In this document: piece after piece, positions 8,197-19,600 of the stretch
Numbering within the stretch: the stretch's first letter is position 1
Layout of the letters: every line of letters starts with the position of its first letter
Assembly: GCF_039941015.1 (NCBI RefSeq)
Contig: NZ_JBDVFI010000003.1
Length of the DNA: 64,000 nt
Strand: one strand, 5' to 3'
From: Sedimentitalea sp039941015
Lineage (GTDB): Bacteria > Pseudomonadota > Alphaproteobacteria > Rhodobacterales > Rhodobacteraceae
Made by a program: the position numbers and the translations under genes
Notes under the pieces: model-generated
Seen by the model: the letters and a program-made list of their open reading frames with translations, nothing else
Database searches by the model: none
Told to the model about the DNA's origin: nothing

Positions 8197-10227
8197 TCAC
8201 TTCAGCGGCCAAGGTAGATCGACGGCACCTTGCAGCAGGCCCGGCGGGAAGTCGCGGTTCAGCGCACCGGCCATGACGCACATCAGCGCAAGGCCGCACG
8301 CGGTCAGGATAAACGTCTTGCGCCAATCGGCCCCGGCACGGACGCGCAGGAAGGAAACTAGGAAACCAAGCAACGCAAGGATGAAACCCACAAACCACGT
8401 CGCCACGATCAGCCCCGCAAACCACGCCAACGTCGACCACAGCCCATAGGGTGCATCGGCATCTTCGCCCGCGACTTCCTTGTCGGCAAAGATCACGTCT
8501 GTTTCAGGCCGCATGATCATCTGTACCAGCATGATCAGGCAGCAGGCCAATGCGATGCCACCGACAACCAACGGCACGATCTTGTCTGTCAGATTGAAGT
8601 CGGGAATCATGTTCGCATTGATCAGCGCCGTCACCAGATAGGCAATAATCACCAGCAGGAACACCAGCGGCGCTCGCTTGGAGCCGGATTTCACATCGCC
8701 TTCGGCCATGATGCTTTTCGCCTGCCGGATGCCAAGAACAACCGAAACAACGGTGATAATGATCAGCACGATCACGATCGGCGAAAAGATGTAATCCATG
8801 CCCTCTTCAAAGCTCTTGCGGAAACGGAACGATGCGATCTGGAACGCCTGGTTCGAGAACTTTTCGACCGGGTTCGACAGCACGAAACCGATCAGAAAGG
8901 CCGGGCGCGACCAGTCAAAACGACGCAAAAAGATGCCGATCAATCCGATTGCAAACAGCGCAAGGATGTCTTCAAAGTTCTGCCCCGACTGGAATGCCGC
9001 AAAGCTGATCAGCATGAACAGGAACGGTGCGAGATAGGTAAAGCGGATCGTGGTCAACTTGGCGATACCGCCCGAGGCCGCGATGCACAGCAACGTGCCG
9101 ACCACATTGGCCAGAGCCAGCAGCCAGACGATGGAATAGGTGATGTCCAGATTGTCGCGCAGCATTGACGGGCCAACTTCGATGTCACCCGACCCCAAAA
9201 GCGCGATGGCACCGATAAAGATCGCCATCGAGCCGGAACCGGGGATACCGAACAGAAGCGTTGGCACCAGACCGCCGCCTTCCTTGGCGTTGTTCGAGCT
9301 TTCCGGCCCGATCACGCCGCGAATTTCACCCTTGCCGAAATTCGATTTGTCCTTGGTGGTCTGCACCGCGTGACCATAGGCGATCCAGTCAACGACCGAT
9401 CCACCAAGGCCCGGGATAACGCCGACGACCACACCGATCAGCGAGCAGCGGATCGATAGCCATTTGTTGGCGACCCAATCGCGCACACCATCCCCCCAAC
9501 CAGAGCCGAGCTTGGCATCTTTGGCGATGGACTGGTCCTGCCGGAGGAGCGATACGATTTCAGGCACCGCAAAGATGCCAAGGCCGACGATCACCAGTTT
9601 CAGACCGTCGGTGAGGTAGGGAATATCATAGCTCGCCATGCGCAGGCTGCCACCCGCGTCGGCCTCGCCAATGGTGCCGATCATCAAACCGAGTCCGGCG
9701 GCGGCAAGCCCCTTGAGCGCCACGCGCCCCGCCAGAACCGCGACCATCGACAGCCCAAGCACTGTGATCATCAACATCTCGGGCAGGCCAAAGGCGAGCA
9801 CAAGCGGGCGCGCCACCAGAATGAACATGGTCAGGAACAGCGCCCCAACCAGCCCGCCAAACAGCGAAGAGGTGAACGCGGCCGAAAGCGCGCGTGCCGC
9901 CTGCCCTTTCTTGGCCAGCGGGAAACCATCGAGCACCGTAGCCTGCGAGGCCGAAGACCCCGGTATCCCCATCAGGACCGAGGCAAAAGTATCCGAGGTC
10001 GGCACCACCGCGACCATGCCGATCATCAGCGCGAGGCCCAGAACGGGCTCCATGCCAAACATGAAGGGCAGCAGCAACGACAGGCCGGCAATGCCACCGA
10101 GACCGGGAAACACACCAACGGCAAGGCCCATGACCACGCCAAGAACCAGATAGCCCAGAACCATCGGTTGCAGGATGAGTGCCCAGGCATCGCTCAGAGC
10201 GGGTAGAGCGGTTGCTAGAATGTCCAT
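8197..10227 (-). CDS. tctA: Tripartite tricarboxylate transporter, fused TctA-TctB membrane subunit
   Basis: A 676-residue membrane protein joining the large TctA subunit (about residues 1-500, some 11-12 helices) to a small TctB-like four-helix subunit (about 530-670) in one chain. TctA hallmarks are LAVGVFPGLGG near the N-terminus, TSDTFASVLMGIPGSSAS, and the repeat-related VVVGVIPGLGGSVVDWIAYG and FGIPGSGSMAIF. In most organisms TctA and TctB are separate genes. No separate TctB gene exists nearby, consistent with fusion. The transporter uses an ion gradient with the periplasmic receptor TctC to import citrate-like acids. AGAGGTCGG precedes the ATG at 10227. Confidence 0.93.
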   Translation of the reverse strand: MDILATALPALSDAWALILQPMVLGYLVLGVVMGLAVGVFPGLGGIAGLSLLLPFMFGMEPVLGLALMIGMVAVVPTSDTFASVLMGIPGSSASQATVLDGFPLAKKGQAARALSAAFTSSLFGGLVGALFLTMFILVARPLVLAFGLPEMLMITVLGLSMVAVLAGRVALKGLAAAGLGLMIGTIGEADAGGSLRMASYDIPYLTDGLKLVIVGLGIFAVPEIVSLLRQDQSIAKDAKLGSGWGDGVRDWVANKWLSIRCSLIGVVVGVIPGLGGSVVDWIAYGHAVQTTKDKSNFGKGEIRGVIGPESSNNAKEGGGLVPTLLFGIPGSGSMAIFIGAIALLGSGDIEVGPSMLRDNLDITYSIVWLLALANVVGTLLCIAASGGIAKLTTIRFTYLAPFLFMLISFAAFQSGQNFEDILALFAIGLIGIFLRRFDWSRPAFLIGFVLSNPVEKFSNQAFQIASFRFRKSFEEGMDYIFSPIVIVLIIITVVSVVLGIRQAKSIMAEGDVKSGSKRAPLVFLLVIIAYLVTALINANMIPDFNLTDKIVPLVVGGIALACCLIMLVQMIMRPETDVIFADKEVAGEDADAPYGLWSTLAWFAGLIVATWFVGFILALLGFLVSFLRVRAGADWRKTFILTACGLALMCVMAGALNRDFPPGLLQGAVDLPWPLK

Positions 10228-10263
10228 CGCGCCGACCTCTTGTTATTATGAATAAAGGGAGAA

Positions 10264-10288
10264 CGGCCCCGGTGTCAGACCGGGGCCG
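10264..10288 (-). terminator. Intercistronic hairpin between tctC and tctAB
   Basis: A perfect 10-bp GC-rich stem (CGGCCCCGGT / ACCGGGGCCG) with a 5-base loop in the 71-base gap. On the minus strand it is followed by TTCTCCCTTTATT. Such structures behind binding-protein genes usually act as partial terminators or mRNA 3' stabilisers, so that the receptor is made in excess over the membrane subunit. Confidence 0.65.
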
Positions 10289-10298
10289 CAAGGTCGCG

Positions 10299-11387
10299 TT
10301 ATTTCAGCGAGACGCCATAGGCTTCTTGCAACCAGTTGGTCACAAAGGCCTTGGCTTCGGGGGACACTGTTGTGCCTTCCTTAGTCGCCTTGGCAGCGCC
10401 GTCCCCTACAAAGACCGGATACTTGCCAACGCGCGCCGATGCGATTTCGGCAAAGTCATCACGGCTGCGTACGGCGTCAAAGGCTTGCTCATAGGTCATC
10501 CGAATGTCATCCGGCGTGCCTGCAGGCAGGAAACCGATCTTCTGGACCGGGAAACCGGCGATGAAAAACGCTTTCCATGCATCCCATGCCTCGCCGCTGG
10601 TTTCGCAACCATCGGTGGCTTCGCAGACTTCTTTGAAAGTCGGAATGTCGGGAAAGGTTGGGTCGCGCACGATGTTACCGTCATCATCCAGCGCGCCCCA
10701 TGTCATCATCGCCACGGCCTGACCATTGGCGACGAGATCCGCAGATGCGCCGAGATAGGCAGAAGAGGTCTGATAATCGATGGTGGCTTCACCGCGTTCG
10801 AACATCAGACGTCCGTCGCCGCGACCTTTGATACCAAAGACCGGCTCGACGTTCATGCCCAGCATCTGCCACGCTAAAAGCGGCACAAGATCGAGGCGCG
10901 TTGCGCCCTGCGAGCCATAGATAAAGTCGATGTCCTTGAGATTGTTGGCCGAGCCGTCGAACTTGGCGCCATCCTCGGGGTTCAGATAAGCAACACCGCC
11001 TGTGCCCGAGGCCATGACAGGCACCCAGTCGCTGTATTCATAGCGCACGCGGGGATCGCCCAGAAGGTAGGGGAACTGCGTCGAGCCGGATGTGCCGAAC
11101 AGCAGCGTGCCATCGTCGTGTTCCTGCTCCTGAAACCAGTTGGCGCCCTTGGTCGAGCCTGCGCCCGGCATGAATTTTACCACCACGGTCGGATTGCCCG
11201 GCAATTCCTCGGACAGAAGCGGTGCAAAGAAGTTGGCCCATTTGGCCGAACCACCGGTCTCCGAGAACGGGATCACCCATTCAATCGTTTTCCCGGAAAA
11301 ATCGGCCTCGGCTGCGGCCGGGGCAGTCATGCCTGCGGCAATTATAGCACCGGCTGCCACTGTCGTGGCAAGTTTGCGTACGGTCAT
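10299..11387 (-). CDS. tctC: Tripartite tricarboxylate transporter substrate-binding protein TctC
   Basis: A 362-residue periplasmic receptor of the Bug/TctC family. It begins with a Sec signal peptide (MTVRKLATTVAAGAIIAAG, cleavage after an AAA region near residue 28). The mature protein opens with a TIEWVIPFSETGGSAKWANF segment typical of Bug proteins. The mature length is slightly larger than the usual ~300 residues. The start at 11387 has a strong GGGAGGAC ribosome-binding site. It is the first gene of the tctC-tctAB-prpF-usp operon and is divergent from tctDE, the two-component pair that activates such transporters elsewhere. The bound ligand is not predictable, though a tri- or dicarboxylate is likely. 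Confidence 0.9.
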   Translation of the reverse strand: MTVRKLATTVAAGAIIAAGMTAPAAAEADFSGKTIEWVIPFSETGGSAKWANFFAPLLSEELPGNPTVVVKFMPGAGSTKGANWFQEQEHDDGTLLFGTSGSTQFPYLLGDPRVRYEYSDWVPVMASGTGGVAYLNPEDGAKFDGSANNLKDIDFIYGSQGATRLDLVPLLAWQMLGMNVEPVFGIKGRGDGRLMFERGEATIDYQTSSAYLGASADLVANGQAVAMMTWGALDDDGNIVRDPTFPDIPTFKEVCEATDGCETSGEAWDAWKAFFIAGFPVQKIGFLPAGTPDDIRMTYEQAFDAVRSRDDFAEIASARVGKYPVFVGDGAAKATKEGTTVSPEAKAFVTNWLQEAYGVSLK

Positions 11388-11501
11388 TGGTGTCCTCCCA
11401 TGGACGATTCGTTGCGCCCCGGAATCAGCGATCCGGTTCGGCGGTTTTTGCATTTAAGGGACGAATCCCTCCTCCAATGCCAGAAAACCTGACCCATTAA
11501 C

Positions 11502-11518
11502 CTTGCGTGAAACTTGCG
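11502..11518. promoter_or_regulatory. Candidate TctD-binding direct repeat
   Basis: CTTGCG occurs twice with starts 11 bases apart, in the tctC-tctD divergent region just upstream of tctD. OmpR-type response regulators such as TctD typically bind direct repeats with 10-11 base period. The repeat is short, so this is a suggestion only. Confidence 0.35.
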
Positions 11519-11539
11519 CTACATGACAATGTTTAATCC

Positions 11540-12208
11540 ATGCGCATTGCAATCATTGAAGATAACACCGCATTGGCCAACGCAATCGCCTATCGCCTGC
11601 GTGACCGCGGACACTCCGTGGACGTGCTCCATGACGGCAGAGATGCCGATGCTTTCATGGCACAGGATGGTGCGGATCTCGTGGTTCTTGATATCAACCT
11701 GCCGGGCATGAACGGCATGGAAGTTCTGCGCGCAATGCGCCGCCGCGGGGACGGCACACCGGTCATTCTGCTCACCGCACGCAGCGAGACGGCAGAACGG
11801 GTTGCAGGGTTGGATGCTGGTGCCGACGACTACCTGACCAAGCCCTTTGAAATGGACGAACTCGAGGCCCGACTTCGCGCGATGTCGAGACGAAAGAGCC
11901 TTGTTTATGCCGAACGGGACAGCATTGGCCTTTTGGTTTTTGACCGAACCAGCCGGCAGCTCATGGATGGCGATACCCCGCTTGATGTTCCACGCAAAGA
12001 GATCGCAACGCTTGAGTGCCTCTTGGAAAGGCGCGGGCGGATCGTGTCAAAACCACAGCTTGTTACGCATGTCTACGGTACCGGTGCCGAAGTCGACGAC
12101 AGCGCCATCGAACCCCATGTCTCGCGACTGCGCCGGCGGCTCGAAAATCACGGTGTCCGGATCAAGACGGCACGGGGCCTTGGATATATGCTGGAAGTCG
12201 AGACCTGA
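11540..12208 (+). CDS. tctD: OmpR-family response regulator TctD
   Basis: A 222-residue two-domain response regulator. The receiver domain has the acidic pair IIEDN, the phospho-acceptor Asp in VVLDINLPG (about residue 51) and the conserved Lys in DYLTKPF (about 101). The OmpR-type winged-helix output domain spans about 130-220 (SAIEPHVSRLRRRLE, followed by KTARGLGYML). It is divergent from tctC and overlaps tctE by four bases (ATGA), matching the TctD-TctE pairs that control tricarboxylate transport in other proteobacteria. No clear Shine-Dalgarno sequence is visible before the ATG. Confidence 0.92.
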   Translation: MRIAIIEDNTALANAIAYRLRDRGHSVDVLHDGRDADAFMAQDGADLVVLDINLPGMNGMEVLRAMRRRGDGTPVILLTARSETAERVAGLDAGADDYLTKPFEMDELEARLRAMSRRKSLVYAERDSIGLLVFDRTSRQLMDGDTPLDVPRKEIATLECLLERRGRIVSKPQLVTHVYGTGAEVDDSAIEPHVSRLRRRLENHGVRIKTARGLGYMLEVET

Positions 12209-13599
12209 TGACGTCTGGTCCCATGTCGTTGCGACTTCGACTATTCCTTCTCATTCTGACGCCACTTCTGCTGGTCTCGATCCTGCTTGGCTTCTGGCGG
12301 TTTGCGGTGGCGCAATCGACGGCAGAAGAGTTGTTTGACCGGGGCCTGCTCGCCGCTGCGCTGGCAATTTCGCGGGATGTTGCGATCTCCGAGGGCGATG
12401 CGCTGTCGCCACGGACCCGCGCGCTGATCTCTGACGCGGGTGGCGGAGAAGTCTTTTATCATGTGACCGGACCGGGTGGGATTTACGTCACCGGATACGC
12501 CTATCCGCCCAGTTCCCGCATATCAGTCGAAGGCGACGGCCCGCATTACATGATCGCCGAATACCGTGACGAACCGGTTCGTGTGCTTCGCATGTCCGAA
12601 ACGACAACGATCGGCACCATGACAGGAAAAACTGTGGTCACCGCCTGGCAACGGATCCGCGAACGCGAGATATTTGCGCAGGCACTCGCCCTTCGGGCCG
12701 CCGCGCTGATTTTGGCGCTGATGGCGACGCTCGCGGTTGTCGTGTGGTTCGGCGTGCAGATGGGCCTGCGGCCTCTGAACAACCTGCATGACGCCATCCA
12801 ACGCCGATCACCGGACGATTTGCGCCGCATCAAACGGCCCGTGCCTTCCGAAGTGTCGGGGATCGTTCAGACATTGAACCGGTTGCTTGGCGAGGTAGAC
12901 CATAGCATCAAGGCACATCAGGCGTTTATCTCGGACGCGGCGCACCAGTTGCGAAACCCGGCTGCGGCCTTGCTGTCTCTGGCCGAGACCCTACCGGACG
13001 TTCGGGATGCGACCCAGAAAAGCCGCCGCGAACAAGAGCTGATCGGCGCCGCTCGCAATTCTGCCCGGCTTGCAGAACAACTGCTTTCGCTGGAGCGGTT
13101 GCGTTATGGCAAACAACAGAACGATGAAACCTTTGACCTTGGCGAGGTTGCCGAAACCCTATGTTCGGACATGGGATCAGAAATCCTGTCCCGAGATCTC
13201 GACTTTGGTTTCGACCGACATCCCGCATCTTTGACAGTCCGCGGTGACCCCATATTGGTCGGAGAAGCGATCAAGAACCTGATCGACAACGCCACACAGC
13301 ATGGTGGCCCCGATCTTTCGGAAATCTCTGTCCGCACGAGTTTGGCAGACGGTCAGGCGATCATCGAGGTTTCCGACGATGGTCGCGGCCTGTCACCCGG
13401 CGACTCGGAAACTGCATTTCGGCGCTTTGGTCAGCTCGCGCCGGGCGAAGGCAGCGGTCTGGGTCTGTCTATCGTAAGCGAAGTGGCCAAGCTGCACGGG
13501 GGCGAGGTGCATATCGAACCTTCCGATCAAGGCGCGCGCCTGACGCTGCGCCTCCCCCTTCGGCAAGTAGGCGGGCCCGCCAAACGCCGTACCGGCTGA
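12208..13599 (+). CDS. tctE: Sensor histidine kinase TctE
   Basis: A 463-residue membrane sensor kinase. A first membrane helix lies at about residues 7-27, a periplasmic sensing region at about 30-165, and a second helix near 170-190. The dimerisation/phospho-acceptor region SDAAHQLRNPAAAL has its His at about residue 247. The ATP-binding domain shows an N box (KNLIDNATQHG), a G1 box (VSDDGRGLS) and a G2 box (GEGSGLGLSIV). The start at 12208 uses the ATGA overlap with tctD, so the pair is translationally coupled. The periplasmic domain probably reads the transported acid. The gene ends 12 bases from the convergent TcA gene. Confidence 0.9.
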   Translation: MTSGPMSLRLRLFLLILTPLLLVSILLGFWRFAVAQSTAEELFDRGLLAAALAISRDVAISEGDALSPRTRALISDAGGGEVFYHVTGPGGIYVTGYAYPPSSRISVEGDGPHYMIAEYRDEPVRVLRMSETTTIGTMTGKTVVTAWQRIREREIFAQALALRAAALILALMATLAVVVWFGVQMGLRPLNNLHDAIQRRSPDDLRRIKRPVPSEVSGIVQTLNRLLGEVDHSIKAHQAFISDAAHQLRNPAAALLSLAETLPDVRDATQKSRREQELIGAARNSARLAEQLLSLERLRYGKQQNDETFDLGEVAETLCSDMGSEILSRDLDFGFDRHPASLTVRGDPILVGEAIKNLIDNATQHGGPDLSEISVRTSLADGQAIIEVSDDGRGLSPGDSETAFRRFGQLAPGEGSGLGLSIVSEVAKLHGGEVHIEPSDQGARLTLRLPLRQVGGPAKRRTG

Positions 13600-13611
13600 C
13601 CGTTCTGCTGC

Positions 13612-16600
13612 TCAGCTGACCGTATAATGCATCAGGATGGCGATATCTTTTACCAGATCGGCACGGATCCGTGGCACATCGGTGCCGCTCACATCCACCG
13701 TTGTTCTAAGTGCGGTGGGCAGGGCCGCAACGGCTGAGGCAGTGGTGCTCAGGTTCCAGGTCTCGGCGGTCGACAGCGTGCCCAGCGTGTTGGTGAATTC
13801 CGCATGAGGCAATCCGCCAAAGGCCGTGCCAGCCGTAACCAGATCCTGCGCCTGTGTCGCCCCGCCCGCACGTTGCAGCGTCAGGGCAAGTGGAGCACCA
13901 TTTTCATGCAAGGCCGGTTCGGTCAACTCCAACACCAGTGTCACGTTGTCGATGTCGATGGTCCGCCCACGGAACACATAAGGCAGGTGATCGACTGACA
14001 GGTCAAAGCTGGCGGCATGGTCGTTTGCGCCGGCAGGATGCAGGAAATGATGCAGCACCGTGCCAAAATCCCGACGGAGCTGGAACAGGCGATGCAGACC
14101 GGTGGCGGCGGTGGCATTCACGATCTCGCCCAATCGCGTATCAAGCGCCGCGATGACCGGGGCAGCAACCGCCTGTCCCCCTTCACGCGCAGTGTAGGCG
14201 ATCTTGAGAACCACATCTGAGATGCTGTCATAGTCAAAGCCCCGGAACGGATCTGCCAGTTCGATCCGCCAGCGGGAAACCGCACCGGCCCCTTCAAAGG
14301 GCAGATAGCGTTCGTCCTGATAGCTGAGCTGGAATAATCCGGCATCATCACGGCCCGAACTGATCGCAACCGATTGAATCCCACCGGTGTTGACGATGAA
14401 ATTCGCATCATCCGGCCCGGTATAGGGTTGATCGGCATTCACCGAATTACGCCGGATGCGGTTCTGCAAGAGCGTCAACGTCGCGTTCACGCCGGAGTAG
14501 GGACCAGTGACGCAAGGCACCGTCACCCCAACCGACTTAATCCGGCGCAGGTAGTGTGACGGGTGATCGAGGTTAAAGAACGCCTCGGGCACCTCGAACT
14601 CGCACCGCCCGGTCTGGCGTAGCTGTATCAACGCCGCGGGATCGATCTGGGTCAACGAGCAATGGCGTGTCAGCTCGAATTCGCGCCTGTTCTGTTCGCG
14701 ATAGGCGGTCTCCATGCGCCGCAGATCAAGCTGTAGTTTTTCACCGGCCACTAGCCCCTTGCGCAGCCCGGTCCAGTGACCGAATCCGACAAAGCTTGCA
14801 TCACTGTCGGCCAATTCATGCTGGAATGCCCGCTCGGCCCGTTTGGCAAGGTCATAGGCGAGTTGATAGGTCTGGAAATACAGGCCCGAAACCTGTGTCA
14901 CCATCCAACTGTAAAGGTCGCGGTTGGTGAACTTGTCGCGCATGAACCGGTGGATTTCCTGGCTTTGCTCGATCTGCTGTTCCTGATTTTCCAGTTCACG
15001 CTCGGCGACCGCAAGGCGCACTTCGGCCGCAGCAATCTGGATTTCCATGTTCTGCACGTCAAACCCAGCCTGTGCTGCGGCAAAGTCCCATTCTTCCTGC
15101 CGGCGATCATAGGTCGCGCGGATCGAGGCGCGTTGCGCATTGCTGCGTGTAGAAGAGGCCACACCAGCAAGGATTTGCGACGCCAACGACGCTGCCTTGG
15201 ACAGGTTCGCACCGCCAAACTGGACTTTTGCAGTGGGCGAGGAAAACCCGCCTTCGGCACCCACATCAAACTCGGGGATCGCGGCAAGCGCGGATGCGAC
15301 AAGCGAGGTCGCCCGGCTGACTTCGTCAAACGTGTCGGCCAACTCAAGCTGCGACATATGCAAAGTCTCGTTAGGAATGCGCGGATTCCGGGTTTCGTGA
15401 AATGTCTTGCGGAATTGGATCCCTTCAAGGTTTTTCTTCAATCCCGACAGCGCTTCTTTGGCCTCGTCGATCCGAAGCTTGCGCACGGCACGCACGGATT
15501 TCAGCACAACCTCTTCATGGCGCTGCCGCAATAGCGCCAAATCTTCGCCGTCACGCTTTTCAAGCGCGGTAAGCAGCGCCTGCCCCAAGGCCTTGACGTC
15601 TGCCGTCAGATCGAACGCCGTGCGCAGCATTGATTGGAAGCGATAATGCGGGCGCGGCGCGCCCAGATCGGAGAGTACCGAACCCAGATCGAGACCTGCC
15701 GCCGTGGCCCGCACCAAAAGCCCCGGATCAATTGGTGGTGAAAAGAGCGCAAGTTGACGTTCGACACCTTCGATATTCAGGCAGTGGCGGATTTTGAACA
15801 ACCGGTCAGCGACCGTATCCCAATATCCCAACAGCTTAGGGTTCGGAGGAACACAAAAGAACAGCGTCGACCCCACGATTTCCGGCGCGGGCGGATCTCC
15901 GGGTTCTTCGCCGGTTGTCAGCCCGTCCGGGCCGCCGAAACCGGGACCGGAACCGCCATCATCGATGCCCGGCGCGACAAACTCGGTCGCAACACCCAGC
16001 CCTCCAGCAGGATCGGAACCCGGCACCTCTGCCGGAGGCAGAACGGTTTCGAGCATGATGAGGGCATTGTCGAGATCATTGAGATGTGGTGCAAGATCAT
16101 TGAAGCTCTGCACCGGATTGCCGCCAATGGTCTTGGTGCCTTCGGGCGCAGGTATCTTGTTTGGCGCCTTGCCCAGTATGCCCGAGGCCAGCACATAGAT
16201 CTGTGTCGCCTCGCGCACGCTCTCGCGGGTATCCTGCCGGAATAACTGATCCGCCCAGTCGATGAGATTGTCGAGGTATTTCATCACGATCGCCTTTTGA
16301 TAGGCGACAGGGCGTTGCTCGGCGATGCGGTGCGGCTGGAACGGGTTCTTGCGCCAGTCCTTGATCTGATCTTCGAGGTCACGCCGCGCGGCCAGTTCGT
16401 CCGGGTCAGATGATGACAGCAGCTTCAGCATCTCTTCGACCGTGCGGATATCGGTGTTTTCGTAAAAGGGCTTCACCTTCCAGAACCGATAAGGGTTCAT
16501 CGCGAGTGGCACGTCAGAATTGTCGGTGGGGTCAAAGATAAAGTGATACCACGCCTGCGCGTCCTCAAAGCGCAGGTTCTGACTCAGGTGGTTCGCGATC

Positions 16601-19600
16601 ATGAAGGGAATGTGGAAGAACAGTTCCCAATTATAGACCGACATGGGCGAACCATATTCAAAATCAAACTGTTCGACTGGCAGGTTGGAGGTATCAAGCC
16701 GCTGGCCGGGTTCGTAGATATCGTCGAATTCCTGGTTTGATGCTTCGCGAGTCTGCTGCCGGCGCAGACTGTCTGCCGGGCCACCTTCGCGCGGGTTCAG
16801 CACCCCTGCGACCCCGTAACGATTGAGCTGGCGCACCAGCATCGGGACATAAGGTTGGTGGAAATTGATGAAACGATACTTGGTATGCAGGTATTTCTGC
16901 GGCAGGAACGTCCAGATGCCGGGGAATACGGCCATGTTCATCACCCCCGCCGCAAGCGCCATCTCGCCCGCTGCGATGGTGAAGTTCTCGGAACCGCTGT
17001 CGCCGCGCAAAAGCCTTGTCGCCGGGGTGACAGGCGCAGGCCCATCGTCAGACATCAGCGCGAAAAGCTGGTTCGCCCCGCCTTGAAAATCAGGCCGGAC
17101 CGTCATCAGATCCACATCCACGTCACCGCCAAAGACCGGAGTTGCCATATCGTGAACCAGCAACGGTTGCGCGGTGCCGACCACCTGCCCCATCGCACGC
17201 ACGCTCGCATCCATCTGGGTGGGGTCCGGATCTGCACCACCGATACCCGGCAACCGGTCGCGGGCCGGATTGACGGCACCTTGAATTCGCATATCTGGCC
17301 CGAAAACCGGATCGGGGTCAGGCAAGGGCCCGATGACGCCACCGTTGATGATGTCGTTCACACGGACAAAATCCTCAAGTTCCATGAAGATTTCCGGTCG
17401 GACTTCCATGGTCAGATCACCCACAAAGCTGGGCGTATGTCCGAAAACGTGCCGAGGCACGATGACATAGGATCGGTATTTGTCCTCAAAGAACAACGGC
17501 GCCGCCGAAGTCCAGTGGGTGTATTGCAGGGGCGTGGTCAGCCGGAAGTCATGCGGCGCGTCGTCCAGCACGGTCTGATAGGTCCCGTTATAGCCCCTGA
17601 GCCTGAGCGCCGTTCCTCCCTCTGCTCGCTCAGCGAACCCGACAGGATAGACATTATCCCTAGCGACAAAAGGCAACTGGTGAGTATCTGCGCTATCATA
17701 GCGGTCGAGCGAGATATCCCCATCATGAACAAAGCGAAATGCTGTCAAGCCGTCCAGAAAGTTGCTGTCTAACCAAGCGGCAAAGCTGCCAAGCGTCACC
17801 TGAACCGCGATCAGCAGATCTCCGTTTGGCTTGATGACCGGGGTTGGCCGCCAATATTCCTGTTTGACATTGATCACGTTGTCATACCGCGAGCGCGTGG
17901 TCCTGACGGCGATGTCGGTCAGCCGCTTGCCAGACCATTTACGCTGCCGGTACTGGCTCCACGCCAGCTTGATTTCCATGTAACGGTTGGGTTTCTGGCC
18001 GGTATCAGGCGCGGGCACCTCTTCGTCGGCCTTCACCAGCGTCACGAACCAAAAGATATAGAGCCTGCGATTGTAGATCACCGGCTGGACAACTTCGGCC
18101 TCGATCTCGACCGGGATCTCTTCCCACGGCGTCCAACGCCGAGACTCCTCCCAACGGCGATAGAAATATTTGTTGGGTTTGGACGCCGTCCGCCCGATCA
18201 CGTGTAGGGTCTTGGTGTCATTTTCGCGCCAGACGCCGACGACCTGTAGCTTGGCAACTTCGTCGAGTTTTTCCAGATACTCCTGATAGGCCAATTCGGC
18301 TGTTTCAAGCGTGACATCGCCTTGCAATAGCGTGTCCTCAAGCGCCTGAAAGAACGGCGACTTGTCGAGCCGCAATTCCGGCTCGATCCAGTTCTCGGGC
18401 GTGATGAACACCTTCACGTTGGCTTCCCAGACGCGATAGTTCTTCATCCACTTCCACTGTTCCGCGTCCGCGTTGGACAATGACGCGCCATCTTCGAGGT
18501 TCATCAGCACGCGCTGCACAAAGGTCTGGATCGCGCCGGTCGCGAACACGATCCGCGAGGTCTGAAAGCAGGGCTTCATTTCCACATCCATCAGGAAATG
18601 GTTGTAAAGATCCTCGCTGTCTCGGATCTGGGGCGAATTCAGCCGTCCAATCGCGGCCTCGACAAGGGCTGCACGCTGACGATCGCGCAGCCGGTCGCGC
18701 GCCGGTTCTGCCACGTCATACCACTGAATTGGCTGATACTTGGCGCGGGCGGCCTGTTTGATGCTGGTCGCAATCTCGCGAGAAACATTGGTATCCGTCC
18801 ATGTCCACGCCATCGCAGGCGCGACGCCGAGTTTGCCCAGCAGTCCAAAGGCATCTTCCAACCGCAGGAGGTTGTTCAGCGCCGCGAGACCCTGCCAATC
18901 TGCATCAAGATCACTCAGGTCGAAATGGGCGGGTTCCACGAAGGCCTCGATTTCTGCACGCGGCCAGCCGAGGCGGGTATGCAGAGCGTCCAAGAAGGCT
19001 GCAAGACTGCCGGCACCGGTTCCGGCGTCAGCTTGCAGAACCAGCGGCAGCAGCGAGGTTTCAGCCGCTGGCGCACGGTCAGTCATCGCATAGAGGTTGG
19101 CGGTGTTGACCCAAGCCGCAAAACCGGTTGCACCCGCTGCCTCGGTCAATGGTAGGTTGTTGAAATCAATCCAGCCGAATGACGCGGCTGTGGCAAACAG
19201 ATCTTCAAGATCTTCGGTCGGAATTTCCAGCTTTTGCACGATCAACCCGGCCTTCAGCAGACGCCGGGCCATGGCAAACTGATCGGGATTGGCGGTCGCG
19301 GCGATCTCGGTTTCCGCTTGGGAAAAGGCTGGATCAAGGAACACTGTACTCGCCGGTTGCGCCGCATCAGCAGTCGACTGCATCAGGCTGAGCAACCTAT
19401 CGCCCGCCGCTTCGGACAGGCCCAAAAGACCGGCAAAGCTGGTCTTGACCAGCGCCTCGCTGGCAATTCGCTCAAGAAACGGCGCAAGGGCGCCCAGTAC
19501 CAGGCCAAAGCGTTCGGCCCTCTCTGTCTCAGGTGTCAGAAAGCCCGGATCGGTATCCTCAACAAGCCGAGCGATGATGCCTGCCCGCGTCGGTACATCC

